28,489 bases of DNA, from the NCBI GenBank assembly GCA_964370375.1, contig CAYJIX010000026.1:1-28489 (forward strand), given 5' to 3'. Position 1 is the first letter of the stretch. Each line of letters begins with the position of its first letter. The stretch comes from CAYJIX01 sp964370375. Its GTDB lineage: Bacteria; Desulfobacterota; Desulfovibrionia; Desulfovibrionales; Desulfovibrionaceae. Shown here in pieces: positions 1-10,300 of the stretch. The position numbers were made by a program, and so were the translations under genes. Below the pieces are notes generated by a model, which saw only the letters and a list, made by a program, of their open reading frames with translations, did not search any database and was not told the DNA's origin.

Positions 1-198
1 GTTTGTTTTGGGAAGTAGGCCATAGACCTTGGGATTTGTCAAGTTGTTTTTTTGGAGTTTTGGGAAGGTTGGGAAAATAGGAAGGATTGAAGGTTTTAGT
101 TATGTTTGAGGAATGGTAAAAAAAATATTCGTCAATACACCGTAAAATCAGGTTGTGAGCCGGTAGCAAAATCAATTATTAAAAGACATAAATACTTA
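1..198. other. Non-coding left flank, nothing recognised
   Basis: This AT-rich stretch has no convincing open reading frame, RNA gene or hairpin that I can see. It contains several homopolymeric A and T runs. It ends where the repeat starting at 199 begins. Confidence 0.5.
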
Positions 199-342
199 CC
201 ACCTGTGCCCTTTAGTCACTGGTGGGAGCAGTGCACGAAAAAAAGGCAGTGACAAACAAAAAGGCAGTGGATTGCCACGTCGCTACGCTTGTGCCAGCAG
301 TGGACGGTAGTCCACGCGTGGTGGTCCTAGCAATGACGTTGT
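199..342. repeat. Intergenic repeat, left copy (downstream of the autotransporter)
   Basis: The segment opens with CCACCTGTGCCCTTT (199-213), which is also both arms of the hairpin at 12841-12876. After AAAAAGGCAGT-like purine stretches, a 75-base part (268-342) is clearly similar to 12568-12648. Both copies contain a small hairpin with a GGTA loop: GTGGAC/GTCCAC here (300-305 with 310-315) and GTGGGC/GCCCGC in the other copy. An A-T pair has become G-C, so pairing is kept. Read against the reverse complement of the right flank, the order hairpin arm, purine stretch, TGG(A)YTGCCACGTC is preserved, so the two loci carry the same kind of element. The 78-codon ORF across it looks spurious. Confidence 0.7.
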
Positions 343-391
343 GCAGTATGGGCCCTTACATGAACTATGGGCCTTCGCGCCCACAAACCAA

Positions 392-427
392 AAAGCCCAC
401 AGCGTACATGTATACGCCGTGGGCTTT
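392..427 (-). terminator. Terminator of the autotransporter gene
   Basis: A hairpin with outer stem AAAGCCCAC/GTGGGCTTT and inner stem GCGTA/TACGC lies 71 bases past the autotransporter stop codon. On the minus strand the stem runs into a T stretch (TTTTTGG), as expected for Rho-independent termination. The plus-strand side has only a short T run, so minus-strand use is more likely. Confidence 0.75.
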
Positions 428-497
428 GTTGAACATGATGGGTTCGCGTCTGCCCTGACATCATTTTTTGCTAAACGTCAGGGCAGGGCTCTATTTT

Positions 498-1365
498 TTA
501 GAATTCATACTTAAAGTTGGCAAAGATCATATGTCCTGTTTCGTTATCCGAAGCTTGGATCGTATAATCAAGGCCAAGGCTTACGCCGCTGGCTTCGTTG
601 CTAAGCTCAAAGCCAAGGCCGCCGTTAAAGGCAAAGCCGTCCACATTGTCCATGGCCAGATGCAAGGTGTCCTGCACGCCAGTGAAGGCTGAGCTGGTTT
701 GGGTTTCGGTATCGCCTGCTGCGGCAATAAAGCCCACATCTGCCTTAGGTGTGAACATCCAGCCATTGTCTGTGACAATATCTTTGCTAAAGGTTACGCC
801 AACGGGGAAGACCCACAAGTTTTGATCTTCAACGCTGCTGTTGACCGCGGTGGTGTTGCCGCTTTGTGCATGGTAATCGTCAACAGACACGTGCATGAAA
901 CGCGCGCCTGCATGAGGTGTTACGTCCATGTACTTGGTATTAAAGGTGTATTCAAGGTTTAACCCTGCGCTGATGATCTGGCTTGACATGTCAGCGGAAA
1001 GGCCTCCCATAGCCATGGAAGTGGGCAAGCTTTGCGAAACTTTGTGGTCTGCTTCGCTGTAGCCAAAGTCCAAGGTTCCGACAAAATTGCCTTTTTGCAA
1101 TGCGCCGTAAGCGGTCACGCCCCAGAAGTCAAAATCGTTATCTGTTGCATTGAAATCGCCCGTGCTTTCAGAATCGCCAGCGCCCACGTTCAAGGCAAGG
1201 CCGTAGCGTAAGGTTGTATCGTCTGCCACGGCGTGGGTGTAATCCATGCCAAGGGCGATACCGCCAAGGTTGCTGTCTGCGCCGTGGCTAAGGTTCCCTG
1301 CGCTAAAGCCGTCAGAATTGTTCCAGCGGTACAAGGGCATGAGCCACACGCCAAGGCCAAGCTTT
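498..1365 (-). other. Autotransporter beta-barrel domain (C-terminal about 289 residues)
   Basis: The domain begins near LGLGVWLMPLYRW and continues with alternating aromatic and polar strands, such as GGIALGMDYTHA, LRYGLALNVGAG and GFELSNEASGVSLGLDYTI. It ends with aromatic residues and a final Phe, the signal used by the Bam machinery. This matches the size and pattern of the autotransporter beta-domain family (PF03797 type). Confidence 0.9.
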
Positions 1366-4300
1366 TGTTCAATGTTTTGGCCTTCCACCGCGGGGGCTGC
1401 ACCGTTTGCAGACATGACCACGGGTTTGCTGGCATTATCGCCCATATCGGTAAGGGAGTTACGCGCCACAACAGCACCTGTTGCTGCTTTAACGGCGTTC
1501 ATGGCGTTTGCTGCCACATTTGCCGCCCCAGCGAGCTGTGCAGCGCCTTCAATGGTGGCAACCGACAGTTTGGGGTTAAGCAGGCCCATGCCGTAATCTT
1601 CTGAAAGGGCACGGGAAAGGAGCTGTCTGCCGCTAAAGACGCTATTGGTATCAATACCTGTGGCGTCTCTGGTCATGGTGTTCAAATAGTCGCCAGTTGC
1701 GGTTTGCATATAGGGGCCGTACATGGCAGGGTCAAAGATCACTTTAAGGGTGACTTCATACGCGCCTGTGGCAGCATCCCATGTGGCAGAATCTACTGAT
1801 AAGGACGAGGAGCTAAGGGTCAGGTTGGTCAGGTTTTTCAAATCTTCGTTATAGCCCCAACCGCCATCGGTGACGCTTGAGCTGGCATTTGAGAAGCCGT
1901 CCATGACCGTGACAACTTGTCTGTCTTTACCATCCACAATGTGCAGTTTTGAGCTGGCATCCACGCTAAGGGTACCAACCGTAGCTGTTAAGGCCGCATT
2001 TGTGCCCACACCTGTTACATCGTTGGCATCCACCACCAGGAGTGAATTTGCGCCAAAGGTGGCCGTATTCACGCCATAGGCTTGGGCCACGTTTCTATCG
2101 GTAACAGTGCCGTCCACCGCCACAGCACCCAAGCTAGCGTCAAGGGTTTGCGGTTGTTTGATGAAGAGGGCGGCTGTTGTGGCACTTTGACCCCAAGTGA
2201 TGCCGGAATCGTTAAAGGTTTGCTCTGCCCAAGCTGTATCCACATCGCCAAAGACCATAAAGGCGTTTTGGCCTGCAACAACCTTACCGTCAATGCCGTT
2301 GGTAAAGTTTTGATACACACCGGCGGAAGCCCCTTCAATGGACACGCCGTCAACCCATGCCGGATCGTGCAGGGCCGTGAGGCCGTTCAGCGTAACGTTT
2401 TTGGCAATAAGTATGGTGCGAAGCGTATCTAGGATTGAGCCAATGTCAAGGAAGCTTGTGGCATCGCCTATGAAGTTTTCAGTCATGCTTGTGCCGGGAC
2501 GTATGGCAAGGAGGCCACCGCCTGTACTGCGCATGGTTTGTGCAGAGGATTGTTGCACATTCGTTGTGCCTGTGCCGTCGTTGCCAATGGTACCTTCTGC
2601 AAGGATGTTCAGGTGGCTTACGATACCTGAACCCGTATTGAAGCTTGATACCATTGTGCTTATGCCCTGAGCATTACCAAAGAAAGAAATGCCTGTTCCT
2701 GTGGTTGTAACGCTACCTTCAGACACAACGCCTGACGGGGTGATGCCGTCAGTAGCTTGCCCTGTTACGGTAAGCTGGCCACTGTCGTTGGTAACATCCC
2801 TTTGGCCTGTGGTGCTTTGCCTAATGGCACCAATAACAGCCACATGGCCCGGGGCCATATCCCCGGCTTGTACCGTGTTGTTGCGAAGGCTTGTATCCTG
2901 CCTTGCGCCAACGTCGCTCAAGGTGGCCTCGGTTGTTTCAGGCGTGACGTTTAATAAGGTGATGGAACCGCCTGTGCCATAGGCATTTTTGGCAGCTGTT
3001 TGTAAGGTTTGGTAATCTGTGTTGTAATCAAGGGTTGCTGCATCAAAGCCTGTGATGGTCACATTGCCGGCAAGGGTGTTACCGCTTGTGCCTGTGACCG
3101 TGGCAGAACTTGCCGTCACAATGCCTGCTGCGTTGCTGCCAATGGTGGCTTTATCCACAACAAGGGTTGTTCCTGCTACAGAGCTTAGGGCGGCAGCGTC
3201 AGCCGTTAAGCCCTTTGTTACATCAACGGTGCCGGCTTGAATGTTCAGCTGGCTTCCAGATTCTACGGTTACAGCCTCTGCAAAGGTAACGCTTGAAAGC
3301 GTGTTGGCAACGCCGCCTGATTTTACGGAAAGCGCGCCGTTAAAGTTTGTGCTGGCAACGCTTGCACTGCCAAGGTTTAAAAGGCCGCTTGTTTCAAGGC
3401 TGCCTTCATCCAGCAAGATGTTGCCGGTATTGTTGCCGGTAAGGGTTAAGGTGCTGGAAGCGGCAACAAAAGAAGCCGTTGAGGCATCATCGCTATTTTT
3501 TACAATACCTGCGGCAGTGACGTTTTGCCCATCAAGGGTGCCTGCCATGATATTATCAGTGCTAAACTGGTCGTTTTCCACAACCCAAGTTAAGGAATAC
3601 AGGCCAGATAATGCCACACCGTCAAGGGTGAACGTGCCGGAGCTAGCCCCAACAATGCTTTGCCAATCGGTATTGGCTTGCAGTTTGGCATTGGCAGATT
3701 TGGTCATGGTGGTGAAGCCAATGTTTGCCAAAAGCACGGTGCCGTTGTTGTTCATGGTAGCGTCAGCAATGGTTCGTGAGCTATTGTCAAACGAACCGTC
3801 GCTGCCAATGCTGCCAAAGGCGTCTGCATCCACGGTCAGCTGTGCGCCTTGGGCCACATTGATTGTGGCTGCGCCTGCTGTTGTGGATAATGTTACGTTC
3901 GACGTGTCCATGGTTCCGGCTGAAACGCTCAGGGTGCCGCTTTTCACAGTCACATCAGCCCCTGCAACCCAGTCGCCGCCTGCAAGCTCAAAGCTGCCAA
4001 CATCAATGGTTACAGCCTTGGTGTTGCTCATGCCATTTGTGGTTTTTAGTGAGCCGCCTAAGTTTATGGTTAAATCTGCTGTGTTGTTGGTGAAGCCTGC
4101 CGCCTCTAAGGTGCCGTTACCGGTGCTCATGTTTCCGCCGGCAAGGGCTACGGCAGACTGTACGGTGAGTGTCTTACCGAACTCAACAGAAACGCTGCCA
4201 CCGTTGGTTAGGGCAAGGCTCGATACCGTCATATTTACAGAGGTATGGAATTGTGAACCTGTACCGTCAACCGTAATGCCGCCTTGGGCGTTGAAGGTCG

Positions 4301-7300
4301 TGCCTGGATCCACCTTGACCAAACCGCCGTTTTTGATTTCGATATCGCCGGCTATGGTCACATTGCCGATGATAGCGGCAATGGCACTTTCAGAACCCTG
4401 CTTATCCACAATCAAATCACCTTCTAGGGTGCCGCCTTGTGTGATAGTTGTGCTGTCAAACCCAAGGTACAATCCGCCTTGATTGACGGTGATGGAACCT
4501 TGGCTAAACGGAACAGGGCCATTGCCTGTAAGGTACAGGGTATGCCCTGGTGAATTGATGACAGAATCCTTGGACGTTGCCGTGCCTGTTCTGTTGTCAA
4601 CGATGCCTGAAAAGACCGCGTTATCGGCATGCGTATAGGTGCCTGCACCTATGGGCGTGTTCGCGCCGGTGGCAGCAGGATCAAAGGAATCCAAGGTTTG
4701 GAAGATGCCGATACCGCTTACCGTAATTTGATCGGCATAGCTTGCATTGTTAAAGAGATGCTCGGCAATGGATGCCATAAGGGCGTTGTATTCGCTCTGA
4801 TTGAGCAGGTCACCTGTGCCGCCGTAATTGTTCAGCACAAGCTGTGTTGCGTTGTTGCCGGTGATGGTGTCTTGTGCCACCTTGCTAGTATCAGCGGTAA
4901 AGGTTGCGGAGAAATCCGCCGCAATGCTGACGGAGCCAAAGTTTGCCATGTTGGCGGTAAGGGTATCGTTTGCAATGTCAAGGCTGGCATAGGAAGCGAT
5001 ATAGAGAGTACCTTCATCACCAAAGGTGATATCAGCACCTGTGGCAAATGTGCCGACTTCAAGCGATACGCTGCCCTTTTGCACGGTTAGCACGTCGGTT
5101 GTTGTCGTAACCTCTGTTGCATGGTTATTACCTATGCGCAATCGGCTTTCAGCATTGTTGATGGTAAGCGCGCCTTGTATGCTTGCTGCTCCGTTAGTAG
5201 CGATTACGAGATTACCGCCTGTAAGGGTTGCGCCGTTTGCGCCAAAATCAAAGCCATCAACAACCCAAATCTCTCCCCCATCGGCAATGCCAAAGCCTTG
5301 GCCCACTGTATTTGTGTTTACCGTAAGCGTGCCTTCCACATCCAAACTGCCGCTAGCTCCAATGGTCAGCTTGCCTGCCTCACCTGTGGCAGAAAATTGC
5401 GAGGCGTTAAGGGCATAATTATCGTTTAGGAGTAATATGGAGGTATATGCCCCACCTGTACTGTTATTGACCGTTACTGTTGACGTATCATCAAAGGAGA
5501 ATGACGAGAGCGTTTTTAACTCCCCACCGTTTGCGATGTTCAAATGGGCATTGTTGGTTAAGGTAACAGCATCGCCGACTCTTTGTGCTACAATGCTATC
5601 TGAATCCACTGTAAGGGAGCTAGCGTTCACAGTAAGCGAACCGTTAAAGATTAAGGAGTCTTGGCTTTGCTCGGCAGAACCTAAGGTCAAGCTTGCGCCG
5701 TTTGAAACGGTAATACCTTGTTGGGTAAGATGGCTATTTGTATTGCCCCCTGCGCCATCCTGCCCGGTTAGGGTAAGGTTTACACCGGCCCCTGACACGG
5801 TGGACGCAGTATAGCCCGTAATGGAAGCAGCAACGGTATTGCCCGCATAGGTCAAATCGCCTGCACCGATGGTTTCGTTAGGCAGGTTAAAATTGCCTGC
5901 AACAGTAGATAAGGTAACGCCGCTTGCACTTACAAACGCATCGCTGATATCAATGGTACCGGTAAAGTATGAATCAAAAATATCGGTCTTCATTTCGTCA
6001 ACGAGCGCGGTAATCGTGGCATCCGATGCGTAGGTGAAAGGGCTTGACGCATCATCCGTAAGCAATTCTAGGGTAACGCCTGCGCCGGTGGCATAGTTCA
6101 CGAAACTTGCCACATTGGCATTGGCATCGTCAAAATAACTGCCTTGTGCTTGACTAAGGTCCACGATGCCAAAATCGCTCAATTTTGCGATAAGGGTGCT
6201 GTTATCAGCTAAATATACGTTGTCTGCTGTTGTGCTAAGGCCGGCACTCACGTCAAACTCTGCGCCCACTACCCGTAGATAGCCCCCTGCAAGGTGTAAA
6301 GGACTGTCCGTTGCCCATGTGCCGCTAACCCCTATCGAACCTGCTGTAATCGTGAGTTCCCCCTTCAGCATTTGGGTCGTGGCGTTGTCCTTATCATCGT
6401 TCAGGTTCAAGAAGCCCTTAAAGGTTGTAGGCGCATCAAGGGTAAGGCCATAGGTGTAAAGACTTCTTGAACTTAGATCAAGGGTGCCGCCCCCTGTAAG
6501 GGTTAAGGTTTTCAATACGCTAAAAGTATCACTCTCTCCCAAGGCGATTTTTCCGGCAACACCTGTACTGTCAGCGGTGATGGCAAAATCTGCCACGTCT
6601 AAGGTTAGATCATTCTGTACAGTAAAGCTGGAAGATTGCGAAATACTGGGGTCAGATCCTATAATAAGCTGCCCTGTATCGGCAAGGTTAAAATCTGCTA
6701 CAATTACACTACCATTGGCTATGCTCACAACGCCCATATCCTTGATGTCAAGGGTTTCCATCACCTGAATGTAGGTGTTGGCGCCTGCCTCACCCACATG
6801 GATGGCACTTGCCTGTGTGGCGCCTGTCTCACCAACAGTGATATTGTTGGCCTCTAGGGAGCTGCCTGCAATGCCGTCCACATGGACCAAGGCGCCTTTT
6901 GTTAAGGTCATATCGCCATCGATGGTGACTTTCTTTCCTTGGTTTATGTACACGGTCGCCTGTTTGTGAGCATAGCTACTGTTGGAACTGTGCAGGGTAA
7001 GGTTGCCGTTAAGCGTTGTATTAGAGGCAACATTGCCCAAATACAGTTCAAATCCTTGCCCTGTGGCGTTTTCCGCCATATTGACGGTGAGTGAGCCTTG
7101 GGTAAGTGCTTTATTTGCCGTGCCTAGCCCTGTTAAGGAGAGCACGGTTTTTGTAGCATTGTTTGGGCCCACATTGACGATGGAATCTACCACACTTGCG
7201 TCATAGGGGTCAGCTGCAATGCCGCCAAAGGATACGAAAAGGCCTTTTTGGCTGGCGTTGAGGGTGCCTGCGCCAATGGTGGCCTCAGAGTAGTTTATAT

Positions 7301-10300
7301 CCTCTGTAATGGTGCCAAGGGTGGCGTCGGAAAGGGTTCTGTAGCTGTTAAGGGTGATGATATCAACAAGGGTGCTATCACCGAATAAGGCCGTGGCTAT
7401 GTTGTCTTTTAAGGTGGCAATGTCTGCATCTAACAAAATGCCGCCACTGTCGCTGTTCAAAACAAAGCTGGATAAGGCATTAGCCACAAGGTCGCCATCA
7501 ACAGCACCTGTCGTGTAAAAGGTGAAATCATTAAGGCTTACCGTACCAAAATTTTCCATATTGGCGGTGAGCGTAACGTTGCTAAAATCAAAGCTGGAAC
7601 CGCTGGTGCTGCTCAACATGCCATCAGCCCCAAAGGTGATGTCCTCAGTGGCGGTGAGGGTGGAATGGCTGGTACTCAGGCCAAGGACACCGTTTGTAAT
7701 AACAAGGGGAACTTCGGTGGTAAGATCGCCTTCTGTCCGAAGGGCTCCGTCCCCATCAATGGTAAAGGTGCCGGGCGTGGAGGCATCAAGGGTGCCCCTC
7801 ACGTACAAAGTTCCCGTTGTAACGGTGGTGTCCCCTGCAAGGGTTAATCCGTCGCGTACACCGATGCGTGCCCCGTCTATTAGGGAAATGGTGCCACTGT
7901 CTGTAAGGGTAATGGTAGCCTCTGACTGGAGAATAGAAGTTGCGTCAATAAAAATCTTGCCGTCTGTGGGGGCCGTCGCAAAATCAGCTGTGCTAAAGCT
8001 TACAGCGTTGATATAGTTAAGATTTCCGCCTACAAGATTCACTTGGCTGGTGTTAGAGCGAGTAAGGCTAGGGATCTCAAAATGCGAGTTCACCAGCAAA
8101 TCAGCATTTTCATTCAGGGTAACGGTATGGGTGTCCGTATTGACTCTGGCAACCGTCACCAAGGTGCTGTTTTCACCGGTCACGGTGATGTCGCCGTCCA
8201 CATATGTGAAAGATGGGGAATTTTCAGTGCCAAGGGTTACCTTTGCGCCGTTTGAAATGGTAAGCGGACCATTGGTCAGTTTTTGGTTTGTGTCGCCACC
8301 TGTTTCATCTTGCCCTGTTAAGGTAAGGTTGACGCCGGCACCTGTTATGGTGGAAGTGCCTGCTCTAATGGCGGCAAACACTGTTTCGCCAACATGATCT
8401 AACGTGCCTGCACCAATGGTGGCGGTGGATTTGTTATAGTCTTGGTCGATATTGTCTAAGCTGGCGGTGCTCCAAGTGGCATAACCATCAAAGGTAATGA
8501 TGGAGGCAAGGGCGTCATTGCCCAACAGCTCTGTGGCGATTTCGCTTCTCAGGTTATCTATGACAGCATCGTCATGGATGACACCCCCACCGCCTACCAT
8601 AAATTCAAGGCTGGACGTGTTATCGGCAATCACAGCACCCGCAAGGCCGGAGACAAGGCTAAAATTTTCCCCACTGGCAGCTGAAAAGTCCACGGTGCCA
8701 AAACTTGTTATCTGGGCTAGAATGTCGGCACCTGAAAAATCAATAGCGCTTGTGCTATCCACGCTCACGGTGTTTTGAAATGTTGTACGACCTGCATCCA
8801 CATGCATAAGGCTGCCTGATTGTAGGGTAACAGGAGCTAGAAAATTAGTACCAACCCCTATGTTGACCTGGCCGCTTGTGACGGTGAGTGGCACAAATCC
8901 AATGCTGCCCGAAAATTCTTCACTGCCATGGGTTGTTTTGCCAAGGTTTAGGGTGGCGCTTGTCAGGTTTACAGCACTTGCACCGTACAAGGCGTTGTTC
9001 AGGTTCAAGGTATTGTGTGAGCCGTTGCCGTTGATGTTTACGGTGTAGGTAACGCCATCTCTTGCACGCACATTGTCGTTTAAGGTGTAGGAGCCACCGT
9101 TGTTAAGGGTAAAGTCTAGGGAGTAGCCTGGATTATTAAAAAAGATGGCGTTATAAGCCTTTGTTGTACCACCATCTTGGCTCGTATAGTTACCGGAAAT
9201 GGTATAGGCTGCCCCGTCTGCAACAAAGCCAAGGCCTCGTGATGCAAAAATGGCACCGCCATCTGCTGTTACTCCATTATCTGCTATGGCGTAGTTGTTC
9301 AAAAAGTCTGCGCTGATGTTTTGAGTATCCCTACCTGCGTAAATGGCACCGCCTCGGGCAAGGCCGCTGTTCAGGTTTGTCACGCTATTGCCTGTGAAGG
9401 AGCCGCTGATGAAGGTTGCTGTGCCGCCATTTAAAAATAAAGCACCACCGCCGGCCAATCCGGACCCTGTTACTTCATGAGCATTACCGGAAAAATGCAC
9501 GTTATCCAGCTGTAAGGTGGTGCCATCCCAAGCGCTAATGGCATTCGTTGTATTATTGATAAAGCTGGATGAAAAAACGTGGATTGATCCGCCTGTATCA
9601 GAACCTGCTATGGCGTAATCATTGCCCTCAAAAATACTGTTGTACACAACAACCGTACCGCTTTTGTTTGTTATGGCAGTGTTTGCATTTTTGATATACA
9701 TATCAATGATATTGAGCGTGGCATCGGCGTTTTCAACCGTGAGGATGTTTTTGCCGGTAGCGTCAATGCTGTACAGTTTTGTGCCGTATTTTTTATTGTC
9801 ATCTAAGGGCTCTGCCAAGGCATCGTCCAGATTGCCAAACATGGTCACGGTGCCATTATCGCTAAACATGGCATGTTCTACTGAGGATGAGGGGTAATCA
9901 TCGGTTAGGGAGAATGTGCGAACCGTTTCGGCAGTGGGGTCATAGGTAATATTTGCTCCATTACCTTCAACGGCGATGCTCAAGGCAAAGTTGCCAGGTC
10001 CGAAAGTATTCAGACTGTAGGTGCCATCACCATAGGGAGTATACGCCTTCGTATTGCTAAAGGCATAGGAATAGGTCTGGTTTCCAGTTACACCTGTAAA
10101 GACAGAGGTAAGGGGCTCTAGCGAGCTGCTGATGCTGCTATCGAAAGCTCCCAAGACCCTATAGGCTATGGTGCTGCCTGCCTTCATTTCCCCACTTGCC
10201 GCTGTGATGGTGTCGCCTTTATTGTTTAATAAATCCACATCCACATACACGATAGAGCCGGATTCAGCTGTAAAGGTTTTTGTGGCGTCAAAATGTTCCT

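Noticed and set aside
222..458. 78-codon plus-strand ORF in the left flank
   Set aside because: It lies across the intergenic repeat and the minus-strand terminator, with no coding-like features.
3241..4482. A 413-codon plus-strand open frame opposite the autotransporter
   Set aside because: It lies wholly inside the autotransporter's coding region, and its composition (Pro, Val, Ser, Ala rich without a fold-like pattern) follows from the opposite-strand codons. No ribosome binding site or family match was seen.
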